Part shown: positions 50,776-60,427 of the stretch, in pieces | Layout of the letters: each line of letters begins with the position of its first letter | Position numbering within the stretch: the first letter of the stretch is position 1 | Assembly (NCBI GenBank): GCA_964494805.1 | Contig: CAZBST010000004.1 | Location: 1-64,000, forward strand | Origin: CAIYOL01 sp964494805 | Lineage (GTDB): Bacteria; Planctomycetota; Phycisphaerae; Sedimentisphaerales; Anaerobacaceae | Direction: 5' to 3' | Length of the DNA: 64,000 nt | Position numbers and translations under genes: made by a program | Notes under the pieces: model-generated | The model's input: the letters and a program-made list of their open reading frames with translations, nothing else | Database searches by the model: none | What the model was told of the DNA's origin: nothing

Positions 50776-51570
50776 ATGAAGGCCGAACATCGTCACGAAC
50801 TAAAAACCAACGAATTGGCCCAGTGGTTAGCGAACTTACCGCAATGGGCGAAGAAAAACACCACAACGATTATTTACATTTCGGTACTCGTTGTTGTGGT
50901 CGCAGGAATATACTTTTGGAAGGTGTATGAAAAAAGAGTAGTATCCAGCCGACAACAGCTCGGGCTTACAAACCTCTTATCTCAGATATCGCAGGGAAAA
51001 ACTCAAATCATTCAGGCCCAGGCTCAAGGTGTAGATACTTCTTATACTCTCATCCAGGTCGCCGATAATCTCCAAAACGTTGCCCAAAATGTAAAAAATG
51101 AGCGGATGGCAGCTCTGGCATTGATTAAAGAAGCAGAAACACTCCGGATGGAGCTGCATTACCGCTTCGGGAGCATAAGGGAGCAGGACTTAACAGCTCA
51201 GATAAACCGGGCAAAGGATAGTTACACGAGGGCAATCGAGAAATCTTCGACTAATCCGTCGTTAATGGCAATGGCTAAGTTCGGCTTGGGATTGTGTGAA
51301 GAAGAACTTGGGAACTTCGAGCAGGCACGGCAGATATATGGCGAAATAGCCGCAAACGCCGACTTTGAAAGCACCGTCGCCGCCGCACAGGCAAAGCAAC
51401 GCCTCTTTACGATGGCCGATTACCAGCAAACAGTGGTCTTTAAGCCGTTGCCGAAGCAAGCACCTGTTGAACTTATACAACCTGAAATCAAACCTGAAGC
51501 GCCTGAGGGTTCCCAGGCTCAAGAAGGTGTATCTGAAGTTCTTGAACCCAATCTGCCCAGCCAGCCGTAA
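50776..51570 (+). CDS. YfgM-like membrane-anchored TPR protein, 264 aa
   Basis: A cytoplasmic N-terminus, one transmembrane helix (about 34-54, IIYISVLVVVVAGIYFW), then a helical repeat domain (about 60-220, SLMAMAKFGLGLCEEELGNFEQARQIYGEI) as in YfgM, which associates with the Sec translocon and periplasmic chaperones. The C-terminal tail is Pro/Glu-rich. Ahead of rluD by 38 bases. Confidence 0.8.
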   Translation: MKAEHRHELKTNELAQWLANLPQWAKKNTTTIIYISVLVVVVAGIYFWKVYEKRVVSSRQQLGLTNLLSQISQGKTQIIQAQAQGVDTSYTLIQVADNLQNVAQNVKNERMAALALIKEAETLRMELHYRFGSIREQDLTAQINRAKDSYTRAIEKSSTNPSLMAMAKFGLGLCEEELGNFEQARQIYGEIAANADFESTVAAAQAKQRLFTMADYQQTVVFKPLPKQAPVELIQPEIKPEAPEGSQAQEGVSEVLEPNLPSQP

Positions 51571-51608
51571 ACCATACGGTTCACGGCCAGTAGTATGAGC
51601 CAAGCGAG

Positions 51609-52607
51609 ATGCAGGATGCCAATACTGATAGCGGTAGCTTAACACTCAAGGTCGGCAACTCGGTCAGGCAGCGCCGTATCGATAAATACCTCCACAGCCG
51701 GTTCAGCAACTTCAGCCGAGTTATGCTCCAGGAGATTATCAAAGCAGGCGGCGTCAAGGTCAACGGCAAACCAGTCAAGCCCAGCTTTAAAATAAACCCC
51801 GCAGATATAATCGAGCTGGCCCTGCCCGAGCTGCCGGGTAAAGACATTTTGGCCCAGGATATTCCGTTGAATATCATTTACGAAGATGATGACATAATCG
51901 TACTCAATAAGCCCCCTGATATGATTGTTCACCCCGCCCGCGGCAACACATACGGCACATTGGTGAACGCCCTTGTTTTTCACTCTGATAAACTATCGAG
52001 CGGGTTAGGCCAGTTCCGTCCCGGCATAGTGCATCGGCTCGACAAAGATACCACCGGAGTTATGGTCGTGGCTAAAAACGACACCGCTCAATGGAAAATC
52101 GCTAAACAATTCGAGCAGCGCAAGACCAAAAAAAGCTACCTCGCTATTGTTCATGGCACGCCGGACCTTACAGCCGACAAAATAAGCGCCCCCCTTGGCG
52201 TCCATCCGAAAATAAGAGAAAAATATGCAATTCGGCCTGAGATTGGAAAGGAAGCGATTACTTTTTACGAGGTTATCGAGAGCTTCCGCGGATTTTCTCT
52301 ATTGAAGATGACCCCCAGGACCGGCAGAACGCATCAGATACGCGTTCATTTATCTTATATCAAGCATCCGATTGTTGGCGATGATATGTATGGCGGCAAG
52401 CTTGTCTATCTCTGGCAGTTGGCAGATGAAGAACCGGCTGTGCAGGAGCCGGTTATAAGCCGGCCTGCCCTTCACGCCTCGACGCTTGAATTCACTCACC
52501 CAAAAACCAAAAAACCGGTAAAATTCGAAGCTCCATTACCACAGGATATGCAGAACCTGCTCAATATGCTAAGGAAATACCGAAAACTGCCAAAATCTCA
52601 AATCTGA
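51609..52607 (+). CDS. rluD: 23S rRNA pseudouridine synthase, RluD family
   Basis: An N-terminal S4 RNA-binding domain (about 20-75, RRIDKYLHSRFSNFSRVMLQEII) followed by the catalytic domain with HRLDKDTTGVMVVAK (catalytic Asp), and GRTHQIRVH. 332 residues. RluD-type enzymes modify helix 69 of 23S rRNA; family members with other targets exist, so the exact site is inferred. It converges with the next gene 2 bases away. Confidence 0.92.
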   Translation: MQDANTDSGSLTLKVGNSVRQRRIDKYLHSRFSNFSRVMLQEIIKAGGVKVNGKPVKPSFKINPADIIELALPELPGKDILAQDIPLNIIYEDDDIIVLNKPPDMIVHPARGNTYGTLVNALVFHSDKLSSGLGQFRPGIVHRLDKDTTGVMVVAKNDTAQWKIAKQFEQRKTKKSYLAIVHGTPDLTADKISAPLGVHPKIREKYAIRPEIGKEAITFYEVIESFRGFSLLKMTPRTGRTHQIRVHLSYIKHPIVGDDMYGGKLVYLWQLADEEPAVQEPVISRPALHASTLEFTHPKTKKPVKFEAPLPQDMQNLLNMLRKYRKLPKSQI

Positions 52608-52609
52608 AC

Positions 52610-53437
52610 TTACTTTCCGACACCTTTGCTGAAACCGAAAAAGTGCGTTACCTGCATATCGTCTTGAATGTCTAACCCGTGTGTCCCCTTTCCTGTAGTA
52701 GGGTCGACGTGAGCACCATGGTCGGGCGCAAACAAAATCAAAGAATTGTGACCCTTCCAATGCTTTCTACAAGACTTAGCCATGTGTGCGAAACTCCTGA
52801 TATGATTTCGAATGGCCTTAAGTGATAGTTGGCTCTTAGGATGTGTGCTATGGAGCGAATCATCATATTCCTGATGGTAAGCGAGAATAAAGTCATGCTC
52901 GTTGGCCCTCAGCAGGGTAAGCACGCGATAGGTGACCTGGTCGTCGTAATGCTCTGAGAAATAATCTATAGGACGTTCGCGAAATATCCTATCAATACTT
53001 GAATTTTCAACCGCGACTATCGCGACCTTTTTGCCTGCACGACTAAGAGCGTCGAAAATCGTATCACAATTCAATACCGGTTTTTCATATACTTTAATGC
53101 CATGAACTTCAGGCAAAGCTCCTGTAAACATTGAAGCAAAGCACACAGGCGTCTTTGTCGGGAAAACAGACTCCAAAGGTACTACAAGGGGAGCATATCT
53201 CAAAACCGGCTTAAAATATGAACTATATTCATAATAAAGAGATGTCCCTATGGCATCAGGAGCATATATAAAGCATCTGTCGAGGCGTGTCCTGCTAAAC
53301 TCTGTTTGGCCAGTTTCGACTACTGCTTGGAGCACATGTTGCTCGCTAAGAGTGGGTGGCTCAATCCCCATTAACCTGCAGAGTGTGGGGGTAAGCGAAG
53401 TTATACAGTCAGCACCCGAAATCCTATCGGTGCCCAT
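52610..53437 (-). CDS. Alkaline phosphatase-superfamily protein (nucleotide pyrophosphatase-like)
   Basis: Metal-binding fold with the candidate nucleophile Thr in FPTKTPVCFASMFTGALPEVHGI, and the metal-ligand region LFAPDHGAHVD followed by GTHG. No signal peptide is seen, so it acts in the cytoplasm. It starts 4 bases after the TrkA/KtrA gene in the potassium operon. Substrate is unknown; a link to nucleotide signalling that controls potassium uptake is speculation. Confidence 0.82.
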   Translation of the reverse strand: MGTDRISGADCITSLTPTLCRLMGIEPPTLSEQHVLQAVVETGQTEFSRTRLDRCFIYAPDAIGTSLYYEYSSYFKPVLRYAPLVVPLESVFPTKTPVCFASMFTGALPEVHGIKVYEKPVLNCDTIFDALSRAGKKVAIVAVENSSIDRIFRERPIDYFSEHYDDQVTYRVLTLLRANEHDFILAYHQEYDDSLHSTHPKSQLSLKAIRNHIRSFAHMAKSCRKHWKGHNSLILFAPDHGAHVDPTTGKGTHGLDIQDDMQVTHFFGFSKGVGK

Positions 53438-53441
53438 TATT

Positions 53442-54131
53442 TTACTCCTGCGGCAGTTTTACAAGGTCGGCGTCAGAGCCGGCGACTATGAGGATGTCGT
53501 CTTTGTGAATAACAGTATCCGGCGCAGGGACATTTATAATCCCGCCTTTTTCGCTCTTTTTTGCCTTGCCTTGCTCATCCCTCTTGATGGCAACCAGATT
53601 GATGCTGTATTTCTGCCTCAGCTGCAAATCCATCACCGTCTTGTTGTCAAAACTGGGTGGTGCTTTTATCCTCGCCAGACTGTAGCCGGGCGCGAAATCT
53701 ATTTTTTCCCCGATTTGCGGCGCGATAAGTTTATATGCCCATTTTTGAGCAGATTCGATTTCAGGATAAATAACATCGGTTGCGCCTATCTTGGAAAAAA
53801 CCTCTCCTGCAATCGGGTCCTCTGCTCTTGCAAAAATTTCCTTTACCCCTATTTGGCGCAAGTTTACCACTGTCAAAATAGCCGATTCAAAACCCTGCCC
53901 CGTTCCTTGCCCTATGCCGACGATGGCGACATCCATCTTGTCTATACCCTGTGCTTTTAGGGCTTCTTCGTCGGTGCTGTCGAGCCTGACAGCGTGACTT
54001 ACCTGGTCGCGAATCGATTCTATTTCCTCTCTGTCTTTGTCGATGGCAATCACTTCCGCACCGCTCATCGCCAGAGCGATAGCCAGTTTTTTGCCGAACC
54101 GTCCCAAACCTACCACAGCAAAGCGTTTCAT
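53442..54131 (-). CDS. TrkA/KtrA-type potassium channel regulatory subunit
   Basis: Cytoplasmic ring-forming RCK protein that gates TrkH/KtrB. Nucleotide-binding GLGRFGKKLA and the acidic end of beta-2 (IDKD) mark RCK_N; the C-terminal part (about 140-229) is an RCK_C domain. The ATG at 54131 (MKRFAVVG) with GGGAG upstream is preferred; a longer frame from 54191 adds 20 unconserved residues. Length about 229 matches KtrA rather than the double-domain TrkA. Confidence 0.93.
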   Translation of the reverse strand: MKRFAVVGLGRFGKKLAIALAMSGAEVIAIDKDREEIESIRDQVSHAVRLDSTDEEALKAQGIDKMDVAIVGIGQGTGQGFESAILTVVNLRQIGVKEIFARAEDPIAGEVFSKIGATDVIYPEIESAQKWAYKLIAPQIGEKIDFAPGYSLARIKAPPSFDNKTVMDLQLRQKYSINLVAIKRDEQGKAKKSEKGGIINVPAPDTVIHKDDILIVAGSDADLVKLPQE

Positions 54132-54177
54132 AATACCAACTCCCATCTCGGTTAGAAGCAGCTGATAAGTGGCTAAA

Positions 54178-54212
54178 CAATCACCAATCACAGATTACCA
54201 GTTACCAGTCTA
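54178..54212 (+). repeat. Degenerate heptamer run
   Basis: CAATCAC CAATCAC AGATTAC CAGTTAC CAGTCTA in strict 7-base phase, between the stop of the TrkH gene and the start of the KtrA gene. Confidence 0.5.
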
Positions 54213-55979
54213 TCCGACAATTACCGCTTCTTGAGGATAATTGTATCGGGCCGGCTTCAGGTTGAATGTCAGCGTGGCCAACAGCGTCAACGGCCCCAAT
54301 CTGCCAATAAGCATCACTGCAATGATAATCAACTTGCCCGCGGCTGTCAAGGAAGGTGTTATACCGGCTGTTAAGCCCACTGTCCCAAGTGCTGAGGCGG
54401 CTTCAAAGAAGATATCCGACATAGTAAAATTGTTCTCGTTTTCCGTGATACTCAGTGCCAGTGTCGCTACGAATAAGACCACCACGAAAATCAGGATAAC
54501 AGTAATTGCTCTTCCTATGACCACCATCCCTACCGACCGCTTGAATACCTCGACTTCCTGCCGTTTTCGCAGGGCCGCAAAAACAGCCATTATTACCACG
54601 GCTAAAGTCACTGTTTTTATTCCTCCAGCGGTCGAACCAGGCGAGCCACCGATAAACATAAGCAGAATCAAAATAAACCTGCTTTGTGCCGACAGCGCCG
54701 AAATATTGACAGTATTAAAACCGGTTGTCCGGGCTGTAATCGACTGAAAGAATGCGCCGGCAATCCCGACACTTCCGTCACCGGTATAATGCTCGAACAG
54801 AAGAACGCCTAACATCCCCAAAACTATCAGGATGGCGCTTACGCTAAGAACTATCTTGGTCTGTAACTGCATCCTTTTCGGTGCTTCCATTGAGAAGCGG
54901 AGTCGCTTACTGAACAGTTTCTTGAAGAACCGCTTTGTTCTGTCGGATGCGATGTTGGCCAAGTCATAAAGCACACTGAAGCCCAGCCCTCCCAGAATCA
55001 TCAAGGAACAGATTATGGCATACACCTGCCAGCTTTTGTTGTAGCCGACGAAACTATCACTGAACAGGCTGAAACCCGCGTTGCAAAAAGCGCTGATTGA
55101 ATGAAATACGCTGAAGAACCACTGCTGGTTAACATTGCCGACCCTGCCTGGCACATCGTCCCACATTCCGGAAACACCGACTGCACCTGCCGCCTCGATA
55201 AGCATTGTCCCCAGAAAGATGAAAACTATCATATTGCTTATTCGGCCGAGGGTCCTGGTGCTCAGCAAATCCTGCATCGCCACTTTTTCTCGTAGCCCCG
55301 CCTGGCCGAGCAATAAGGCAATAACAGCACCGAAGACAACTATGCCGAGACCGCCGAGTTGAATCAGTGAAAGGATAACCACCTGTCCCATTCGGCTGAA
55401 ATCCTGGCCGGTGTTCTTGACGATAAGGCCTGTAACACAAGTTGCACTGGTTGCAGTAAATAAGGCATCAACCATACCAACTTCTTCAGATGCAGATGCC
55501 TTTGGCAGCATCAGCAGGCCTGCCCCTGAAATTATCAAAAATAGGAAACTCATAATCAACGCTTGGGCCGGGCTCCTGCCGGATGCAGCAAGTCTTACGC
55601 CGGTTCTGCAAACCTTAATGACCACCTGTAAAACAAGATAAATCCCTACCGACCAGCGTTGAACCACAAAAGGCCCCGTCTCTCCAAACCAACGGCCCGA
55701 CCCGAATACAGCAACACCAAGCGCCACTAAAAGAGGGATTTCAAACCAGTTTGCCCGCCAGAATTCGATTTTCGAAACCGAATTAAACAACCGAATAAGC
55801 TTCTCAACCACAAACACAAAAAGCAAAGTCGCCTGAACAGCATATAAAATCCTCGCCGGAAATATCGGCCTATCAAAACCAAATAGCCATACAAACGTTG
55901 CTACTACAACCGCCGCCGCTAAGACATTAACACCGATTAGAACTTTCTCCAGCCGGTTGTTTTTGTAATGTATCTGCAT
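54210..55979 (-). CDS. TrkH/KtrB potassium translocating subunit, long form (589 aa)
   Basis: Residues about 1-140 form an extra N-terminal membrane block (four helices, starting KVLIGVNVLAAAVVVATFVW) not found in the standard family. Then come the four pore repeats with filter-type motifs, for example TATSATCVTGLIV, HSISAFCNAGFSLF, TARTTGFNTVN and ASALGTVGLTAGI. The C-terminus is near KPARYNYPQ. AGAGGA lies before the start. It sits 44 bases after the shorter paralogue. Confidence 0.93.
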   Translation of the reverse strand: MQIHYKNNRLEKVLIGVNVLAAAVVVATFVWLFGFDRPIFPARILYAVQATLLFVFVVEKLIRLFNSVSKIEFWRANWFEIPLLVALGVAVFGSGRWFGETGPFVVQRWSVGIYLVLQVVIKVCRTGVRLAASGRSPAQALIMSFLFLIISGAGLLMLPKASASEEVGMVDALFTATSATCVTGLIVKNTGQDFSRMGQVVILSLIQLGGLGIVVFGAVIALLLGQAGLREKVAMQDLLSTRTLGRISNMIVFIFLGTMLIEAAGAVGVSGMWDDVPGRVGNVNQQWFFSVFHSISAFCNAGFSLFSDSFVGYNKSWQVYAIICSLMILGGLGFSVLYDLANIASDRTKRFFKKLFSKRLRFSMEAPKRMQLQTKIVLSVSAILIVLGMLGVLLFEHYTGDGSVGIAGAFFQSITARTTGFNTVNISALSAQSRFILILLMFIGGSPGSTAGGIKTVTLAVVIMAVFAALRKRQEVEVFKRSVGMVVIGRAITVILIFVVVLFVATLALSITENENNFTMSDIFFEAASALGTVGLTAGITPSLTAAGKLIIIAVMLIGRLGPLTLLATLTFNLKPARYNYPQEAVIVG

Positions 55980-56023
55980 AAAAGTAAGAATCCTCTGATT
56001 CTTGGTGACAAATTTACAACAGG

Positions 56024-57349
56024 TTATACGGCTACATCGTGAGTCTCTTTATTTTTCTCCACAGGTCTCTCAGCCAATGCTATAGCGAACGCCAATGGAC
56101 CGATACGACCGACAAACATAAGCACACACGTTATCAGCTTGCCCAGACTGGACAGAGTCGATGTTATGCCGGTACTAAGCCCTACTGTGCCTAATGCCGA
56201 TGCAGTTTCAAAGAATAAATCCTTAAACGATTTTGTCGCTTCAGTCAATGTCAGAGCAAAAATGCCCCATAACAGCACAAAAAGATAAAATACCACATTG
56301 ACCATCGCTACCCGTAGACGATAGTTCGGAATTCTCTTGCCAAGGAAACGCACCTCACGGTCCCGCCGCAGCGCACTTTTTACCAGGGCCACCACTGCTG
56401 TAAAACTTGTTGACTTAATCCCGCCCCCGGTTCCGGAAGGCGATGCGCCGATAATCATAAGAAAAATTAGGATAACTAAAGAGGAGTTCCTGAGCGAATT
56501 AGTCGGTATCGTATCAAACCCAACGGTGGTCATCGCCGTCATAGACTGAAACGCAGAAACAATAAGCCCTTTTTCCGGCGGCATAGTTTTCACTGCCGGC
56601 TCGGTAATTAAAAGCAAAATGGTACCTATTACTATTAAAATAATAGACATCCGTATGATTATTTTGCTGGTAAATGTTATTTCCTCAATTTTTCCGGTTA
56701 ACCTACGCCAAACATCCACAAGCACTATAAATCCCATTGCTCCAGTTATGCTCAAAAGGCCAATAACAACATTCAACCAAAAATTCCCCGCAAACCTCTC
56801 AAAACTATCGGTGAAAAGGCCGAAGCCGGCAGTGCAAAAAGCCGAGATACTGTGAAATATGCTGCACCATATCGGCTGCTCAACTCCACATGACTTAAAA
56901 ATAAAGTAAAGTGCCGTAGCTCCTAAGAGTTCCACTATGAATGTGAAGGTCACCACGCTACGAATAAATTTATCTATACGAAAACCATCTGGCAAACTAA
57001 AAACCGCCCCGGAAACACCTGCCCGTAAATCCGACAAGTCTCTCCCTCTGCTCAAAATGACAAACGAACCAAGAGTCATATATCCCACCCCGCCAAGCTG
57101 GATCAAGGCAATAATTACAATTTGCCCAAAGAAGGAGTATTGGTCCGTGGCTACTGTTACCAGTCCTGTGGTAGAAACAGCAGATACTGATATGAATAGA
57201 TTATCCAGACATTTGATGTGTTCCTGTCTATGACTAATTGGCAAACAAAGCAACAACCACCCAACCAGCATATAACCCAGATAACCCAAAACCATTAGCT
57301 TAACTGGGCTAAGAGATATTAAAAAACGTCGGATTCCCTTTCCAATCAT
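56024..57349 (-). CDS. TrkH/KtrB potassium translocating subunit, standard form (441 aa)
   Basis: Four pore loops are recognisable: SAVSTTGLVTV, HSISAFCTAGFGLF, TAMTTVGFDTI and ASALGTVGLSTGI, with the glycine of each filter conserved. The ATG at 57349 has GAGAG upstream; a TTG two codons earlier is possible. First gene of the potassium operon. Two different ion-conducting subunits share one RCK gene, which may allow alternate channels. Confidence 0.93.
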   Translation of the reverse strand: MIGKGIRRFLISLSPVKLMVLGYLGYMLVGWLLLCLPISHRQEHIKCLDNLFISVSAVSTTGLVTVATDQYSFFGQIVIIALIQLGGVGYMTLGSFVILSRGRDLSDLRAGVSGAVFSLPDGFRIDKFIRSVVTFTFIVELLGATALYFIFKSCGVEQPIWCSIFHSISAFCTAGFGLFTDSFERFAGNFWLNVVIGLLSITGAMGFIVLVDVWRRLTGKIEEITFTSKIIIRMSIILIVIGTILLLITEPAVKTMPPEKGLIVSAFQSMTAMTTVGFDTIPTNSLRNSSLVILIFLMIIGASPSGTGGGIKSTSFTAVVALVKSALRRDREVRFLGKRIPNYRLRVAMVNVVFYLFVLLWGIFALTLTEATKSFKDLFFETASALGTVGLSTGITSTLSSLGKLITCVLMFVGRIGPLAFAIALAERPVEKNKETHDVAV

Positions 57350-57507
57350 AAGCAATCTCTCAAGAAAGCGTTATTCCTTTAACTATCTTGCTGTCTTAAA
57401 GAACATTATTGTAGTAAATCATCCACCAGTTGAAAAGAGGTAGCTCTGTCCTGTGTTTAACCATATCATCAAACCTGTTGTAAGAAAAAGGAAATCCCTA
57501 CAGTTTC

Positions 57508-59625
57508 TTATGCCACACCGGCCAGGCCGAGCGAATCGCCAAATTTAGTTAATAACACCTGACGAATATTTTTATGCTCCGGTTTTGCCAGCACAGGGTC
57601 TTCGGCAACCAGTTCAAAGGCATTTTCCCTTGCCATAATCAACGGTTCATAATCATCAATGATATTTGCGATTTTCAAATCCGGCAGGCCGTGCTGTCGC
57701 GTGCTAAACAGCTCTCCCGGCCCACGTAATCGCAAGTCATGCTCAGCTATCTCAAAACCGTCATTGCTTCTGGTCATTATTTCGAGTCTGCTCTTCGCCG
57801 CACCCCTGTTGGTCTCGGCAAACAGGAGACAGTAAGACTTGGCCTCTCCTCTTCCGATGCGTCCCCTCAATTGATGCAGCTGTGCCAGCCCGAATCTGTC
57901 GGCCTCCTCAATAACCATTATCGTTGCGTTCGGAACATCCATGCCGACCTCTACCACGATAGTTGTAACCAGCACGTTGATTTTGCCTTTTCTGAATTCA
58001 GCCATAATCTTCTGCTTTTTTGCCGACGGCATCCGTCCGTGCAGAAGCTCAACAGCAAATTCCGGGAAAATCTTTTGAGCAAGATTTCTCCACTCATCCG
58101 TTGCGGCCTTAACAACGGCGTCTTCCTCAACACTGGCAATCCGCGGATAAACAAAATACGCCTGCTTTCTTGCCTTCAGGCGTTCCCGTATGAACTCGTA
58201 TGCTTTCTGCCTGTCCTGTGGGGCAACCCAGCGTGTAAGAACAACGCCTCTGCCCGGCGGAGAATGCTTTATAACAGAAACATCCAAATCGCCAAAAACA
58301 GTCATCGCCAGCGTCCGCGGGATAGGCGTAGCAGTCATAACAAGACAATGTGGCGTGGTCTGTTTTCGCAACAGCAACCGCTGATGAACACCAAACTTAT
58401 GCTGTTCATCAATGACTACCAGGCCGAGTTTCCGAAATCCTATATCTTTCTGCAGCAGTGCGACAGTTCCTACGACAATATCCATTCGGCCGCTGCTTAT
58501 TCGTTCCAAAATCCCTTTTCTTTTTTTACCGGTTAGTCCCCCTGTTATCAAAACCCTCCTTACGTTGCTACCTTTCAAATATCTTTCGATGTTCAAAAAA
58601 TGCTGACCTGCCAGAATTTCCGTCGGTGTCATAATCGCAACCTGCTGTTTATTGGCAACTGACAGCAAAGCTGCATAAAGCGCAACAACTGTTTTTCCCG
58701 ACCCTACGTCACCCTGCAAAAGACGATTCATCGGTTGCCTCTTGGTCATATCGGCAGCGATTTCTGCAATGCAGTTGTTTTGGTCCTCGGTAAGCAAAAA
58801 TGGAAAGCGTTTCCTGATTCGACTGTCGATTTCCTCCGTATATTTCATCGGCAGTGCAGTCGAGAAATGCTGCCATTTATACCGCCGCAACGCCAATCCC
58901 GCCTGCATCAGAAATAACTCGTCGTATTTTAACCTGCGTTTTGCTTGCGCCAGTTTCTCTTCATCCGGTGGCAGGTGTATCCATTTGAATGCGTCTTTCC
59001 TGTGGATTAGGTTTGCGCTTTTCAAAAAAGCTGGAGTATAAAGCTCAGGAGCAAGCTCATTTAAGTTATCAAGCAGAGGAGCAATTATCTGCTTGATTTG
59101 CCTGCTGCTCAAACCAGCTGAAGCTGGGTACACGCCGCCGCTGAAATACTCGCTCGACTTTAAATGTTCTTTATCGAGCACAACAAATTTGGGATTAGTC
59201 ATTTGGAGATGATGCTTATACAAAGTGACCTTGCCCGAAACCATTATCACTACCCCTGGTTTTAACTGATTTCGCAGATACCCACCGTGAAACCAAATAA
59301 TTCTGCACACGCCGGTCTCGTCAGCAAGCACAGCTTCAAAAATAGGCGGCTTACGGTAGCTCTGATAGTCTGCCGACTCAACCAGGCCGACTATGGCAGC
59401 TGTCTGTCCCTCTTGCATTTGATTTATCTTTATCGGCTCAGGTGCAAAGACCCAGTCTCGCGGAAAATATTCCAGCAAATCGCCGACCGTCTTGACTTGC
59501 ATCTGCGCAAAAGTCTTGGCTCTTGCCGGCCCCACACCTTTTAAGAACCGCACCGGCATCGATAAATCAATCTTGCTTTGGCGTAAGCCATCTTGACGAT
59601 TTTGTTTCTCGCTTAACGATTGCAT
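57508..59625 (-). CDS. recG: ATP-dependent DNA helicase RecG
   Basis: Regresses stalled replication forks. The wedge domain (about 40-190, with VKTVGDLLEYFPRDWV and VIMVSGKVTLYKHHLQMTNP) precedes the helicase core: LLQGDVGSGKTVVA (Walker A), VIDEQHKFGVHQR (DEQH), VMTATPIPRTLAMTVFGDLD and LHQLRGRIGRGEA. The length of 705 residues is normal. No terminator was seen upstream of the potassium operon. Confidence 0.96.
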   Translation of the reverse strand: MQSLSEKQNRQDGLRQSKIDLSMPVRFLKGVGPARAKTFAQMQVKTVGDLLEYFPRDWVFAPEPIKINQMQEGQTAAIVGLVESADYQSYRKPPIFEAVLADETGVCRIIWFHGGYLRNQLKPGVVIMVSGKVTLYKHHLQMTNPKFVVLDKEHLKSSEYFSGGVYPASAGLSSRQIKQIIAPLLDNLNELAPELYTPAFLKSANLIHRKDAFKWIHLPPDEEKLAQAKRRLKYDELFLMQAGLALRRYKWQHFSTALPMKYTEEIDSRIRKRFPFLLTEDQNNCIAEIAADMTKRQPMNRLLQGDVGSGKTVVALYAALLSVANKQQVAIMTPTEILAGQHFLNIERYLKGSNVRRVLITGGLTGKKRKGILERISSGRMDIVVGTVALLQKDIGFRKLGLVVIDEQHKFGVHQRLLLRKQTTPHCLVMTATPIPRTLAMTVFGDLDVSVIKHSPPGRGVVLTRWVAPQDRQKAYEFIRERLKARKQAYFVYPRIASVEEDAVVKAATDEWRNLAQKIFPEFAVELLHGRMPSAKKQKIMAEFRKGKINVLVTTIVVEVGMDVPNATIMVIEEADRFGLAQLHQLRGRIGRGEAKSYCLLFAETNRGAAKSRLEIMTRSNDGFEIAEHDLRLRGPGELFSTRQHGLPDLKIANIIDDYEPLIMARENAFELVAEDPVLAKPEHKNIRQVLLTKFGDSLGLAGVA

Positions 59626-59630
59626 AAGTT

Positions 59631-59701
59631 TGTCATTCCCGCGAAAGCGGGAATCCAGTTTTCATATAAACTTTTGGATACCTGCTTTCGCAGGTATGAC
59701 A
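59631..59701. repeat. REPIN-like inverted repeat between recG and pcm
   Basis: Two small hairpins in opposite orientation, CCCGC-GAAA-GCGGG and CCTGC-TTTC-GCAGG, bounded by TGTCAT and ATGACA, with TGTCATTCCCGCGAAAGCGG at the left. The arrangement is that of two REP sequences facing each other. No REP-associated transposase lies in the window. Confidence 0.75.
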
Positions 59702-59706
59702 GGTAA

Positions 59707-60369
59707 TTATTCTTCAAAGCCGTATTTGCCGAGCAGTTTAACGAACCGGCAGTCACAAGCTACTCTGCTGGAGAGTTCCCCCTTTCTCTTTTCGCAGACC
59801 ATCAGTTCCTGAATCCCTGAGAAACCGACGGGCCCGACTATAACGCCGCCTTCCGCAAGCTGCTCTACCAAAGGTTGCGGCATCCTCGGCACCGCCGCTG
59901 TAATGATAATGCGGTCAAAAATGCGCTGCTGGGGCCAGCCGCAACTGCCGTCACCGGCGTAGAATTCGACATTGCCGATACCCAATCTGTTCAAAACCAT
60001 CTGGGCTGACTCAGATAGCTGAGCGAACCTTTCTATCGTATAAACTTTCTTCGCCAGCTTGCTCAAAATAGCAGTTTGATAGCCGCTGCCGGTGCCAATC
60101 TCGAGCACCTCACAGAAATTATTCAGCCGAAGCTCTTGGGTCATCAAGGCGACAATATACGGCTGGGAGATGGTCTGGCCCATTCCAATAGGCAAAGGGC
60201 TATCGGCATACGCCTGCGACTGATATGCCCCTGGCACAAATTCTTCCCGCCGAATTTCCATTATCACTTTTAGAACGCCGGGGTCGGTTATACCTCGACC
60301 TCTCAGGTCCCACTTGAGCATCCGTTCTCGCGCCTTGGCGAATCTGTCTTTACTCTCCCGGCTATTCAT
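59707..60369 (-). CDS. pcm: Protein-L-isoaspartate O-methyltransferase
   Basis: Repairs isoaspartyl residues in aged proteins. The ATG at 60369 (MNSRESKDRF) with AGAGGGA upstream gives 220 residues; the longer frame from 60408 is less likely. Motifs: PLPIGMGQTISQPYIVA, EIGTGSGYQTAIL (SAM loop), YTIERF and IITAAVPRMPQPLVEQL. Confidence 0.94.
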   Translation of the reverse strand: MNSRESKDRFAKARERMLKWDLRGRGITDPGVLKVIMEIRREEFVPGAYQSQAYADSPLPIGMGQTISQPYIVALMTQELRLNNFCEVLEIGTGSGYQTAILSKLAKKVYTIERFAQLSESAQMVLNRLGIGNVEFYAGDGSCGWPQQRIFDRIIITAAVPRMPQPLVEQLAEGGVIVGPVGFSGIQELMVCEKRKGELSSRVACDCRFVKLLGKYGFEE

Positions 60370-60427
60370 AGTAAAAGTATCCCTCTTTAACGGCCGTTTT
60401 GCAAACAATTTCAGGTGCCGAAATTCG

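Noticed and set aside
57356..57507. Cyclic-di-AMP (ydaO) riboswitch ahead of the potassium operon
   Set aside because: About 150 bases without the conserved ydaO cores or paired arms that I could identify.
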